From: Irpex lacteus
Lineage: Eukaryota; Basidiomycota; Agaricomycetes; Polyporales; Irpicaceae
Length of the DNA: 64,000 nt
Direction of reading: 5' to 3'
NCBI GenBank assembly: GCA_001986395.2
Contig: MQVO02000008.1
Span: forward strand, 62,001-126,000
Shown here: one piece after another, positions 22,964 to 35,500 of the stretch
How the letters are laid out: each line of letters opens with the position of its first letter
Numbering within the stretch: position 1 is the stretch's first letter
Made by a program: the position numbers and the translations under genes
The notes under the pieces: model-generated
What the model was told of the DNA's origin: nothing
Databases searched by the model: none
Seen by the model: only the letters and a program-made list of their open reading frames with translations

Positions 22964-24316
22964 ATGGCGGCCGAAGGGCAATTGCACGTCCCGCTGCATG
23001 TCAAGTACATTCAATCTCTAGGCCAGGTATGTGGATGGACCGGCAACACAGAAGCACCACTGTAATAATACCATTATCCTAGAACAAAGATGATCTAACA
23101 TATCATCTCACTGCTCATCTGCGAATGAACGCGGTATACTGGGGCCTCACGGCCCTCTACATCATGAATAGCAAAGACGCACTAGATAGAGAAGAGATGA
23201 TCGAATATGTGATGAGCTGCTGGGACGAACAGGCAGGTTTGTCAATTCATCTCATGGCGTGCCATATTCTGACTCTAACCGTGCTGTCTTTTCCTCTTAC
23301 AGGCGGTTTCGGAGCCCATCCAGACCACGACGCACATATCCACTCAACACTGAGTGCAATACAAATACTCGTCATACAAGATGCCCTCGACAGGGTGGAC
23401 GTCGACCGTGTCACTAAATGTATCTACTCAATCGTACACAGGATCGTTAGTGCTGACGTAGTCGATCGCAGTTATCTTGTCGCTCCAACAACCGTCCGGT
23501 GTCTTTGCTGGCGACGCCTTTGGCGAGATCGACACTCGATTTCTATACATCGCGGTACAAACTCTGTCATTGCTGGGACGACTGCACGAACTCGACGTGG
23601 AGAAGACGATCGGGTACATTCAGCGGTGCAAGAACTTTGATGGCGGGTTCGGAGCGGTCATTGGCGCAGAAAGCCATGCTGCAATGGGTAAGTAAACTGC
23701 TCCCGCCCACCTACCAATGCTTCTCTCACATACTTTGCTTTTGATAGTGTTTGTGTGCACCGCAGCTCTGGCCATTCTAGACAGGCTCGATGTAATTGAC
23801 CAGGAAACACTCGCTTGGTGGCTCTCCGAACGTCAACTTCCGAATGGGGGCCTGAACGGAAGGCCGGAGAAACTAGAGGACGTATGTCTCCATCTTTATT
23901 AAATCCGCACCGACGACATTGATTGTAACCCTCCCGTTAGGTCTGCTACAGCTTCTGGGTCCTCTCCGCCCTATCAATCTTGAAGAAGCTAAAATGGATT
24001 GACGCAAACAAACTGATCAAATTTATCCTATCCGCCGAGGTTTGTTCGTTCGTCCTTCTCACTAGCCCGATCGACCATTGACACTACGAGATCTGCTACT
24101 CAATCGAACTTGTAGGATCTCGAGCATGGCGGGATTGCAGATCGACCAGGAGATCAACCAGATGTGTTCCACACACTATTTGGCGTGGCGGGGTTGTCAC
24201 TCCTAGGTTATCCCGGCTTGGACGATATCGATCCAGTGTATTGCTTGCCTGCGAGGATCACCGAGGCCAGAGGTCTCAGGAAGGACTGGGAGGCACTGCC
24301 GCGTCGGTCATCGTGA
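22964..24316 (+). CDS. BET2: Rab geranylgeranyltransferase (GGTase-II) beta subunit
   Basis: Beta subunit of the enzyme that attaches two geranylgeranyl groups to C-terminal cysteines of Rab GTPases, with the alpha subunit and escort protein. ATG at 22964-22966 begins [23 protein letters not shown] at 24314-24316; seven or more exons, about 330 residues, normal for the family. Prenyltransferase repeats are clear: [71 protein letters not shown] and [21 protein letters not shown]. The zinc ligands are present: Asp and Cys in LEDVC and His in DVFHTLFG. An intron joins VTK to [10 protein letters not shown]. The fungal homologue is S. cerevisiae Bet2. Confidence 0.93.
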
Positions 24317-25668
24317 AATGCGACTCGATCGGTGAGATACCTAATAAATGTGATGTATGTTGTACCCGATGAAGATTCGCCCAAGAGATCCTATAAGGGA
24401 TGTAACTTACACAGTTCCAACTATACTGCTAAAACTACTGCTACGGTCAATGAGCTAAGTAATCATAGAGAGAGAGAGATGGTTATAAGTCCTTGTCGCC
24501 ATAGTATCAGCGGCATTACCGATGGGAAGCCTATTGGAGCGACAGTTTTCGATGAAGTCAGTGAAACATTCATATTCTGCGAGAAGAGGTGCATTAGAAT
24601 GGAACGTTCATACAGCAGTGCCCTGGGCATTGGATAGAAGGCCAGGAAGCTGAGTAAGATGAACAGAGCACGCCATGCTCTGCCTATATTCGAGCACAAC
24701 ATTACCACTGCAGAAACACTCAGACACCTTGCAAGTCTGCGAGAAAGGTCAGGACGGCGGTGAGTCACTGTCCCGAGCGGAGGGTATCATTCTTCGAAGA
24801 GCGAGCGGCTCTCAGCGCATGATTGTTTCGACTCAGATGAGCTGCGAGACATGATACTATAAATTGAAAGAGGTCAACGAAGCTATTCTCGAATAAGACG
24901 TTGACCGTTGGCAGGCGGAACTTACATGACCACCTAACTGTCGATGCGAGAAACGGAAAGATGACTCTTCGGTATGAACGAGCGCTATCCAGTAGTAAGC
25001 ATGGACGGTTCTTGGGGCGTACCCGACAGAGTCGGCGAGAGGAGTAGGCGGTGGCTGTGTTGCAGTTCTCTATGCCAGCTCTAATGCCAGCAGACAGCAG
25101 CGCATGTTATTACTACCTGCTGGGAGCCGCGCTTGCTCTGGCTGCACGAGTTTGTGCCATCAACAGCGGGCATAATATCGGGATGAGGCCTTGCTGTTGA
25201 CCGTAAAAACCCGTTGTCTGACAACTTGCCCATTCATTGGAAAAGGCACCGAGGCAGATGTCTCCGTGCGGAACAAAGATGGCCTCGGGTATCTGTGGTA
25301 CGACGTTCTTATAATAGAGGACGTTGATATTCGTTGAGCCCGACAGCCATGCCTATTGGGACAATTACAGAGGCCATTTGAGTACTGTGAGGTTATAGCA
25401 TACGAAAACACACCATGCACGGGCCACTGTTAGTTTCTATTCAAGTCTAAGTTCGGTGGAGGTGAACATGCGGCGCATCAATATTGGGTGAAACGGTTTA
25501 CACTCCGACAGCGTCGAGCGTGGCGCAAGTAAACTCCGCCATCAGCGCTCGCTTACGTAAATCAACGAACGGTGTTGTGTTTGACTCCATTTTCGCGACG
25601 GCCTCCACGTCCAGCTCGTCTCCCAGCACTCAAGTACTCGCAGAAGGTCGCAAGTACTCTCGCCGTCG
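24317..25668. other. Intergenic region
   Basis: About 1.35 kb between BET2 and the 25.7-kb gene. It includes a short GA microsatellite near 24466-24480. An open frame from about 25484 overlaps the next gene in another frame and is thought to be 5' UTR. No gene recognised. Confidence 0.4.
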
Positions 25669-26871
25669 ATGTCGCTCTCGTCGCCAGCATTTACAAGGTC
25701 GCAAGCCGTGGCCGCTCGCTCAGACTCTGGAAGTCTGCGGTTGCAATCGCCTGGTGCTTCTACCGCAGTCTCAACTTCGCCTTCAACATCGACGACTACG
25801 TCCCCTCTGAAGCGAAAGCACTCTGAAATCTCTCCTGAATTGCCTATTGGACCTGCGATAGACCGCTCCGAGATGTCCCCTCGAAAGCTCAAGGGCAGCG
25901 CGTTACCGTATCAGCTCGATTTAACGAGTTTGCCGCCCTTCGACCCGGATTCGGCTCCGGACCCTCCTTCCCCTGCTCCCACAGAAATCGTCGATATCGA
26001 GGGACCAGACTTTGTTAGGACTTCGAAGGAGTATGGCGTGAAGGTACGCGACTTTGCCTACGAAGATCCCAGGCCTGGTGTGTCCGCGGCCGCCGAAGTC
26101 TGGCACAACCCCTTCGTCACCCTCCTGCACCACGACATGCATATCCGTCGTCCCTACGAGCCTAATTACGAGCTGTCCCCGAAGTCATTGCATCGCTTGT
26201 TGGATATTGGATTGGTGACGGAGGAAGAGGCGAAGAGGCATTGGACACCGGTAGACTGGCAGCGTCTGAAGGTCTACCGGGCGCGCCCCCAAGGCCCCTA
26301 CCCTTACCGTGTGGCAATGAAGAGAATCAGGCCCTCCCGCAACTTTAGGACTGCTTGTCGTCTGGAGTATTTCGGTGACCCCTCCCCATCAGACATCCCT
26401 GAGTCCGAAATCTACATCCCTGAAGACGGCCCGGAGGTGTGGGAAGGAGATGAAGCCACAGCAGAGGAGATGGCACGAATGGCCAAAAGGAGGAGACTGA
26501 ACGGTGAAGATAGAGGAAAGATTTCTGCGAAGATCGCCACCACCGCTACGGCACCCGCGGCAAAGCCCAAATCATCATCACGACCTCAACCCTCATCTCC
26601 GCCGCCTTCCCAATCACAGCCTGTCGAATTTTCCCAGGTCTCGAACCCCATCTTTTCCATGTCTCAAGACACGAAAGGCGACGAAGACTTCCAGGCGACG
26701 CCTCCGACTTCTCCAACCGCGTTGCCCGAGGAGCGTTTGCCCAACCAGAGCGCACCTGTCTCCGACACTCTGCCTTCCGCCGCGTCGCCATCCTCTGCAG
26801 GCAACAGTAACAAGCCGCGGTCGCGGCAGTTGGGCCGTACGCGCACCTTTTCTGTCCTGTTGGTGCGATGA
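25669..26871 (+). CDS. Conserved-looking protein of unknown function
   Basis: A single-exon gene of 400 codons; ATG at 25669-25671, stop at 26869-26871. Residues 1-100 are Ser/Thr/Pro-rich with a basic patch (PLKRKHSEI) that could be a nuclear localisation signal. A folded-looking core of about 110-250 follows: GPDFVRTSKEYGVKVRDFAY, VWHNPFVTLLHHDMHIRRPY, HWTPVDWQRLKVYRARPQGP. The tail after about 265 is disordered with a second basic patch (AKRRRL). No domain was recognised. The core has the mixed aromatic and charged content of real protein and its reading frame dominates the region, so it is coding. Nuclear location is inferred only. Confidence 0.7.
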   Translation: MSLSSPAFTRSQAVAARSDSGSLRLQSPGASTAVSTSPSTSTTTSPLKRKHSEISPELPIGPAIDRSEMSPRKLKGSALPYQLDLTSLPPFDPDSAPDPPSPAPTEIVDIEGPDFVRTSKEYGVKVRDFAYEDPRPGVSAAAEVWHNPFVTLLHHDMHIRRPYEPNYELSPKSLHRLLDIGLVTEEEAKRHWTPVDWQRLKVYRARPQGPYPYRVAMKRIRPSRNFRTACRLEYFGDPSPSDIPESEIYIPEDGPEVWEGDEATAEEMARMAKRRRLNGEDRGKISAKIATTATAPAAKPKSSSRPQPSSPPPSQSQPVEFSQVSNPIFSMSQDTKGDEDFQATPPTSPTALPEERLPNQSAPVSDTLPSAASPSSAGNSNKPRSRQLGRTRTFSVLLVR

Positions 26872-28936
26872 CCACATATACCCGTCGTGGAATTGATCTT
26901 GGTTATCCCTTACCCCTGTATTTCTACTTTCGCGGGTGCATGATCTTCGGACGTGTGTAGCTCTTTATTATCTAATATCCCCTCCACTGTAGTCTACCGC
27001 ACGTATTCCTGTACATTCAAACCTTTGGATGCTTCAGTTGTATCATCCCATTTTAATCCTCTGTGGTGCCAAGCTTTTAGGTGTAAATTCCTTCGCCTCC
27101 TCACAGCCATTTGCATTCCTCGACATCTGTGCCACAGCAGGCAGGGATCTGTCGTACGCAGCACTGCGTCGCCGGATTTGTTATGTGGAGGAGGCGATTG
27201 GTCCCCGCCGTAGGTAACCGGTGGGGAAACATCATATAGATGTAGCGCTCCGATGCCTCAGTCTCAGGCCACAGTAGTCAGCGTCCCATACCAGCTGGCG
27301 GTAAGTCTCGCCGCCTTACGGCTGGTCTTGAACAATCATGAGGACTGATTCTCTTGGAGTCATCGCCTCACGATGTTCATAAGTCGCGAGAGCTTGATGC
27401 CCTGTCGAACGTTTTCAATGGTCGCGATGGAGGACTGCTTGAAGGGAGACAGATGAAATGCGAAATTTCGAATTGTACTGACAGTGACGACTACTGAACG
27501 GATCCCTAATTGGTATCGGCTCGTAGCCAGTAGCAGATAAATGTTTATTCCCTTGTACTGGTTCGCGTCACCCAGATATCACAGCGTACCTAGATGGCGA
27601 TACCGTTTGAATCTCAAGGTACCACATTACTCCTTCTGTTAGATAACATTCACACACAAACAGCTACTACCTAAATCCTGACGCTTTGCCATGAGAACAA
27701 CCATCGGTTTCCACGAGTCTATCGGCAGAGATGCGGGGGCGTGCGATTTGGTTTACACATCACTCTCTCAAACCTGGCGATTTCAGGCGAACGTCGGCCG
27801 CTGATGCTGCGGTACGCTTTTTTGAACTTGGATACTTGCCAGATGCGGACCAGTGTAACATTTCATCAGTCACAAGTTCTCTGTGACATCCCAACACGGC
27901 CGTCAGCGTGATTCTTGTTCCGTTGCCTCCGTCCCGCTTCACTTCTTGTCGGACTGGGGGTCTCGACTAAATATTGGAAGGTTTGTAGTAAACACCGAAT
28001 CAACGCTTATTTTACTGATATTTCTTTTCCATCAAGTTGCTTTTCGTTGCTTTCGCACACCCACTTTCTGCCCGAACAATCCCCCCGACGGGAAGTGGCG
28101 ATCAGATTTCAAGAACGCCGTCGCTTTCTTGCTTGGTGTGAGAGAGACTGCGGTCTTCACAACTTACGGGATGCGCTGTCGCGGTCTCGGAGGCGCGGAC
28201 GCGGGAAGATATCGTTGTGTGCCGATGATACACGCACGACGGTCGGATCGTACATTTTACAGTATGGGTGGCCAATAGCGCTATCTCCTGAAGTTCCTGA
28301 CTTCGGTTTGTTTCGGTGCCGTGTACATTCTCATGGTATGTTCAATTCAGTGCGCTTCATCGTGGCATTGGACTGTAAGGAACTTTCGAGGCCACCATTC
28401 CAACAACTCTCAATGATTACGTCTTCACAGGATTAGCAGAACATAATCACTCCTGGCGCGCATATGTACTGAACATTTTGGGGCCACAGTAGGTGTACCT
28501 GACCCGTTTGGTACGGCTAATGTCATCAGCCAACAGGCATAAGCCATCTCTATGTGAAAGATGAAGAGTGTTATGAGTTCGGGAATGTCAAACATTCTCA
28601 AAAAATTCCCATGGCCTGTATCGTGGAACGCAAACCTCTCAGCTTCGTTGATGCGACACCGCAAACTGAGGCGGTACGTGGTCCAGAGCCTCGTTGCAGA
28701 CTACGGCGGACCTTGCTTCAATACAGTCGGACGATCTGACGCTCGCTGCTGCAACTAGAGAGCAGTAGCCGACCCTCGCTAAGCTTTGATTCATCACATT
28801 GGCTGCGGGTCGTTGCTGCCTGTCCGGACTACTTCCTGATTCGGCCAGTCTGGCGTCCTGGAGTAGGTATAAAACGAGAGATGTACAGCTCGAAAATCTT
28901 CAGTGCGATACTCCTTCACATCCCTTCTCATTCACA
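26872..28936. other. Large intergenic region upstream of DyP2
   Basis: About 2.1 kb, the largest gap in the window. Its last few hundred bases form the DyP2 promoter. Open frames at 27.9-28.4 kb overlap each other in different frames and show no domains, so they are probably chance. No transposon, repeat array or RNA gene recognised. Confidence 0.45.
28868..28874 (+). promoter_or_regulatory. TATA box of DyP2
   Basis: TATAAAA 62 nt before the ATG of DyP2. DyP3 has the same heptamer at matching distance, and DyP1 a weaker TATAGTT. Confidence 0.6.
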
Positions 28937-30737
28937 ATGCAGCTCAAGAACTTCCTCGCAGCCACAGCAGCCTTCGTCGCTGTTTCTCAACCCGCTTTCG
29001 CTTACCATGTGAAGCGAGCTCGCACTACCTCCCTCCTTGGCTGTAAGTCAGTGTCTTGGGTCGGCAATGCAGCGTACTGACATGTCTATCAGCTTTCCCC
29101 GGTCAGGGAGCTCTCCCTACAGTTGCCCAGGTTCAGTCGACCTCTTCTGGCAACGATAGTCTCCCGCTGGAGAACATCCAGGGCGACATTCTGTACGTCC
29201 GATCATATCCTTTTCCCATCCTCCGCTGACTTCGATCTCATAGTGTCGGCATGAAGAAGCAGAAGGAACAGTTTGTCTTCTTCCACATTAACAACGCGAC
29301 GACTTTCAAGAAGGTCCTGAAGACATACGCTCCTGCCAACATCACCTCTATTCAAACTCTCCTCTCCGCTCCGTCTGCCCAGCCGCTCGCATTCGTGAAC
29401 CTCGCGTTCTCCCAGAGCGGTGCTACTGCACTTGGTGTTACTGATGACCTCGGTGACTCTTTCTTCAGCGCTGGACAATTCGCGGATGCTAGCGCGCTCG
29501 GAGATGACACCAGCAACTGGGATTCTACCTTCACTGGAACCGATGTACACGGGGTTTTCTTGATTGGTAGTGATGAGGTGAGTTGAGCGGTGACCATCCT
29601 TATATTCTCGTCTGACGCATTGGCAGACTTCGTTCGTCGAGCAATACCAGAGTGACCTTGAGGCGAAACTCGGTGATGCATGGACGGTCTCTCTCACCAT
29701 TGCCAGTGCAGCGCGGCCCGGTGACGAGGCTGGTCACGAGCGTAAGCTCAAATTTCCCTTAGTGGTGAATACTATGCTTATGATATCGATTAGACTTCGG
29801 TTACTTGGACGGTATCTCTAATCCCACTATCACTGGTTTCGGTACCGCATTGCCCGGTCAATCTGTTGTGGATCCCGGTATTATTCTCGCGGGTCGCACG
29901 GGAGATACCGTCAGCCGTCCATCGTGGGCACTCGATGGCTCGTTCTTGGTATTCCGTAAGCTCAAGCAGCTTGTCCCGGAATTCAACAAGTGGACTTTGG
30001 CCAACGCTATCCAGAACGCGAGCGGCAATCTTACTGCGCAGGAAGGTGCTGATCTTCTGGGTTCTCGCATGTTTGGCCGCTGGAAGAGTGGTGCACCCAT
30101 TGATCTCTCTCCGGATGTCGATGATGCTTCTCTCGGTACCGATCCTCAGAGGAACAACAACTTCAACTACACCCACGCAGGCTCGGACATCACTTCTGAC
30201 GAGAGTCGCTGCCCCTTCTCTGCTCACATCCGCAAGACCAATCCTCGTGATCTCGAGTCGGTGATTGGTCATGCTAACCACGCTATTCGTGCCGGAACGC
30301 CATACGGACCTGAGCTGACTGATGACGAGTCGAGCAGTGGCACTACCTCGACTGACCGTGGCCTTGCATTTGGTGAGTAGTTGTTGCTTGGCCTCCTACA
30401 ACAATAGATGACTAATGTTCGTAACAGTTGAATACCAGTCAAACATTGGAAACGGCTTCCGCACTCAGCAGGAGGTCTGGGCCAACGCTGCTGCGTAAGT
30501 ACTAGTATAATATTGCTCTGAGCTCGCGTGTCTAATTTGCGGTACAGATTCCCCTTCGGCAAGACTGAGTCCATTGGTCTTGACCCGGTTATCGGGCAGG
30601 GCGATCGCACCACCTACGGACTGAACGCGCAGAACGTTACAGAGAGTTACTCTGTACCGTCGTTCGTCATATCCAACGGTGGTGAATACTTCTTCTCCCC
30701 TTCCATCACCGCTCTTGTGGAGACCTTCGCCGCCTAA
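28937..30737 (+). CDS. DyP-type peroxidase 2 (secreted)
   Basis: Dye-decolorizing peroxidase, about 500 residues, with several short introns. ATG at 28937-28939 opens the signal peptide MQLKNFLAATAAFVAVSQPA, followed by a short basic propeptide-like stretch. Family landmarks: ENIQGDIL, HGVFLIGSDE, the GxxDG motif at YLDGISNPTI with catalytic Asp, FLVFRKLKQLVPEFNKW, SAHIRK with the proximal His, and AIRAGTPYG with the Arg 21 residues on. The end is SNGGEYFFSPSITAL and TAA at 30735-30737. It has a canonical TATA box and should encode an active exported haem peroxidase acting on dyes, phenolics or other bulky substrates. It converges on the AlkB-like gene with a 165-bp gap. Confidence 0.93.
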
Positions 30738-30902
30738 GTGTTGGGTTATCATGTGGAGCTGTGTGGACTTTGAGTATTCGGACATTATTGTTATGGCGAG
30801 TTTTATCGTCTTTGGGCTTTGGTACGATATCTTTATAGATCTGTATATATGGTTTGGGAGTAGTCAAAAGAACAACGAACATTGTTATCTCATCCTACTG
30901 TG

Positions 30903-31842
30903 CTAAGAAGTGTCATCGACGGTGAGGTGAAGTACGTTCGAGCCGGTACCATAGTAAGCACCCCAATTGAAGTTGCTGGAATGATTCTCGGAGCCAAATG
31001 CGACAAGAAGCTTTTCTGCTTCGGGTCCCCCATTAACCACGGGCTCAGCTGCCTCCCTTGTCTTTCCCTTCGCCCCTTGGCCCCATATGAGCTTCTCATC
31101 CTTCGAAACATACGTGCCAATGTGGCGGAACGTCAAACTGATACGCTCGCCCTCGTTGTAGAGTTCGTCGTCATCTTTCTCGAAGTCAGGACGGTTGTCA
31201 TGTTTGACTGAGTGCTGCCACTTCGCGTTCGTCTCCAGACCCAGTACGAACATAGAATTGTGTGGAAGCTTCACCCGTTGTATTATACGATGTCTGCCGC
31301 TATCCTTGGTGTCCTGTGGGTCCTTCGAGCGTAGAGTCATGTGGCGACGAGCACCAAGGCTCACATTCACAATCCGTGAGCCGTGAACGATATCGATAGT
31401 CTTATCTGAGTGCTCGGAAATGAAATCTGCTCCGTTGCGGTAGTGCTGGATCAGGACGTGATTGACGGGATGTTGAAGGGCTTTCTGCACGTGCTCGCGA
31501 ATTAGAGAGACGGTCGGAGAGAAAGGCAGCAAAGGAGGAGATTTGTCGGCAGGGTGCCTATAGATCGGAAAGCTATTCAATAGTTATCATGGCATCAGCA
31601 TTCAGAAATGACAGTCATCGAAGTATCTTTACCTTCCGTCTTCAGCGATTTCTCCTTGTTGGGCGACTAATCTCGGGACCTCTCCACCCCGATGTTTCAT
31701 TACTTCCCAGTGTACCTCTCTCCTGAGGTTCTCGAACGCTGTTTCCGCGAGATCCAGCGGCAGAATGCCAGGGATAAGCTCTGTATCCCCCTCCCCAATC
31801 GTTTCATTCACCCCTACAAAAACTCTTGCTTGTTTCGGCATT
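30903..31842 (-). CDS. AlkB-like Fe(II)/2-oxoglutarate dioxygenase
   Basis: Probable demethylase of the AlkB family (ALKBH2/3-like layout), repairing alkylated nucleic acid bases by oxidation. Two or more exons; ATG at 31840-31842 (MPKQARVFVGVNE), TAG at 30903-30905. Motifs: PRLVAQQGEI then FPIYRHPADKSPPL across an intron, NHVLIQHYRNGADFISEHSD supplying the HxD iron ligands, WQHSVKHD with the distal His ligand, and RISLTFR with the Arg pair that binds 2-oxoglutarate. The C-terminal 60 residues (WGQGAKGKTREAAE onward) extend past the core. The frame upstream of the ATG is open but starts with TTG, so the ATG is preferred. Catalytic set complete. Confidence 0.87.
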
Positions 31843-32582
31843 GATCTCTGTTGCTTTCTTTCCGCCAAGGACGATACTACGGATGCTCCTAAGTAAGTGT
31901 TAGGGAAGATGAGTAAGTAGAGTTATTATGCATTGAAACGAGAGGTTTGCCTTTCATACCACAGAGATGCGCTGTAATGTCATTGTACAGCTACGACAGA
32001 TGTACGTGTTGAACACGTCCATCTGTGAACTGCGCGTCTCGCGACGTCGCGACAGCATTACTGCACCATTCTCGACCATTCTAGTGACGTCTCTGCATCT
32101 TGTATCGCCACACGTTTTTGAAACTGATGCCTGTTAGTATGCAGAACGCTAGACAAGGTGGGTAATCAGGTCAGGTAGAGCTTAGCTTGCGTCACGGTTC
32201 GTGTACGTGTGGCCAAGGCCCCGAAACTCTTGTGGTTTCTCCGCGCCACAAACTGATGCTCTGGGTGTGGTTGCGCCCAGCTTGAGTCCGTCAAATATCG
32301 TCAAAATGTTATGACAAACATGCGTAAAGTCGTTTCAATCGTAAACATGGATACACGGTGGAATGTGAGAATACATAGTGATGATGAGGGGGATGATGCA
32401 TGCAGAATGTCCATTGTCCGGTGAGCCTAGGGAAGAAGGGACGGGGAGCTTAGATGCAAAAAGCGAGTCCTGCATTAGCGGTACGATCTTCATAACACGC
32501 TAGGCAGCTCCCGATAGTCTCCGGGTATCTTCGTGTCATCTAACGGTTTTGACCATTTATCTGGGAGAGAAGATGTGTCTCT
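31843..32582. other. Intergenic region
   Basis: About 740 bp between the AlkB-like start and the lipid-kinase stop, both on the minus strand. Presumably the AlkB-like promoter and the lipid-kinase 3' UTR. Nothing else seen. Confidence 0.4.
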
Positions 32583-35500
32583 TCAACAGGCGTTATCAGG
32601 CTGCGCGCATATTATGATACACGCACCAGGACAGGCCACAAAATAATTGTCCATGGCATTGACAAATCGCTCCTGATATTCGTTCGGCGGGATGACTGTA
32701 ACCTCCTTGCCAGAGCTAAGATTCTGCTTGGCTTTATACTCTAAAGTCTTTGCAAAGGTATAACTGCCTGCTTTGTGCGTCAGAGGATAATCTGTTGCGC
32801 ACGAAAGACTACATACCTATGGTATCGACAAGACCGCAAGCAATCTGCTTTCGTTGCTCGTCTATACCAAGCAGTAGCCTGTTTTACAGGTGAGTGGGGC
32901 TAACGTGTACTTCCGTATAGTACGTACGAGTAGTCCATGATATTGCTACGCGCTAGAAAGTCGCTATCCGCCTTGACTGCCTCCTGTAGTACCACTTTCG
33001 AGTGAGGCTGCACAAGCGTAAGTGCTCTCTGCTGACCTGTTGCATGTTTTTTCGTCAACACAATCGCAATGGAAAGACATATTCAGCTCACCCTCGATCC
33101 AATCTCCGTCAAACAGCGTCTTTGCACCGGAACTGCTACTTGAAGCCTTGACCTTTCGTCCTTGAATTCCCTTCAGATCAAACGTCTTCACAATGTTTTG
33201 ATCATAGAATAAATTCTCCATGACGAGAAGGTCAGCCTTAGCCTGTACATTTCCAGTCTCCAGGTTCCTGATTTCTACAGTGTAGAAACCGAGCAACTTG
33301 GCCAGGACAGTGGGCTTGTTGGCCGTGGCGTCCATGTGACGGAAATACGAGGGCCCAAGTTCAATGAGAACATGCCTACCAGACAAGTCAATAACCAGCG
33401 ATAGCGTTACTTGAGGAACTGTGATCAACACCTACAGATCTGCGACATTCCACGCATTCACCAATGTCTTGATGATGAACTGATTATCGCTCGTCTTCCA
33501 GAAATTCGACCGACTCTTCCCGCCTTCAGCCAGCCAACTCTCGCTTCGAGCAAGACTATGGAGAAAAGTATCCTCTATCCCACACCTTCGCCTGAGGGCG
33601 TCAAATTGCTTTGCATAGTACACCGTGCAACTGAATCTGAGACGCTTGCCAATGGTCCAGTCGTATTTAATGTGTGGTTTCTCGTCGATGGCGGGGGATC
33701 CGGCGAGAAGAAGACCATGATGGTGTTTCAGAGGTACCGGCGGAGGTACACCACCTTTCAGCATGTAACGTAAAGCGGTGGATAGAGTATTGGTGAAGGT
33801 GGATGCCAAAGATGGCTGATCACCCGCGGAAGGTGTGGGAGGCTCAGTCGGCGGCCTACTACCAGGATTGCTGGCGGGAAGTTCAGATGTATTTGCCATC
33901 TTCAGCGCGTCCTTTGGCGGCAACGCTGGAGGGGCGTCTGAAAGGTCACCATTAATGCTGATACGTTCCCCGGTGGTTGTTGCATCACTGTCAGTGGACA
34001 TGATGGAGGATGTCTTCCCCCGACGGATGTTCGTTTCGACGAACCCAGAAGAGGATAAGGAGGCATGATCTGACCACGAACTTCGAACAGAGCGTGGCGT
34101 AGACTCGGAAGCAGCCTCCAGCTCCTGAAGAATCTTATCCGCCGCCTCCTTCGAAGATGCGCTGAGCTGTCCATCTGCTGCTTGCCTTGATATCTGTACG
34201 TCAGGCTTCGCCCAAGCAGATGGTACCAAACCTTTGACGCCAGACGCGCTATTCGAGCTATTATTGAACAACACTCTCGAAGGTGTTGAACTTCCACCTG
34301 GATCCGAAACCGTCTTCTGTCGGAGAACCTCACTGATACCGAGCTTCAAGATAGAGGCCGTATCCTTAGGATTCTCTTTTCGGCTAATGATGGCAGAGTA
34401 GGTTTCGGGTTCATGCCACACGACATCCTCTTGGTCAGGATCAGGAGGCGAAACAGCAGATGCGAACCATCTCGAAGACGCAGTTGCAGAGAAGAATGAA
34501 GGCCTCGTTACTGCAGGAGACGGTGGCGGGCCTGATGGAGTGGCTGATGATGTAGACGATGATCGGTTAACAGCCATATTAGACAGTTCGTGATGATAGT
34601 CCGTCGAGCTACAACAATACCAACAAAATATGGGGTGTTAGTCTCTCAGTCTATGCAAGGTGGGGAAGCAAAGATGGTACCTGCCTAAGAGTAAAGGCAA
34701 TGATACTCCCCCAATCGTTCTCTCTAACAATCACATTACCTCCAGGGACGGCATGGCACCCAGGTTTCCACCACTCCGGCTCACTGGAGGCGGTAGCATC
34801 AGGCGTGGTAGCAGGACCAGTCGCATGCTTGGCCTCCCATGCCGACAACCTCTTGGTGGCACCACGACCCGCAGACTCAAACGACCTACGCACATCGTTC
34901 AAGTTCGTGGACGGGACCTTAGAAAGCTGGGCGTATAGTTTCTGCTCAGTACGCTGAAACGTATGTCGCATACTCGTCAACAGCTGTAGCGAACTGCGTT
35001 CTTGCGACGATGCCGAATCCGAAGTAAGTGCTGAATTTGAAGAGCTGTGAGCCGTTCCTGGAGACTCTGACCCATGCTTCTGTGGAAAGGGAAACACTTG
35101 GTAGGTGGCGGCAGTTGAGGCCAATGTCGGAGTAAGAGGCGTATTAGGTGGGTGTGGGGGGAGGTCCGAAGGTTTACCCTTCGGTGTTGCCAGACCTTCC
35201 TCGTCATCATCAAAAGCATCATAAGCCTCGTCTGACGAGGGCAGCCTGGGCAGTGATTTGTGACTTGAGTGCGAGTTTTCAGCAGTAGCGTGGTCTTGGA
35301 TGAAGTTCTCCTCTAGTGTGTCCATCTGCTCCGACAACGCCTGCCAGAACTGCATGATCTCCCTTCGTAATATTCGCCGATCGCCCTCCGTCGCAATATC
35401 ATGAGGGTCTAATGACTTCGAGTTATTCGCGGCCGTATCAGACTGAGCGTGTAGATGGTGTACGTCTGATTCTTCCGCGGGTAGTTTGTCGAACTTTGGC

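Noticed and set aside
27883..28436. Two overlapping plus-strand frames of 131 and 173 codons
   Set aside because: Cys/Arg/Ser-rich, overlapping in different frames, no family signature and no plausible splice extension.
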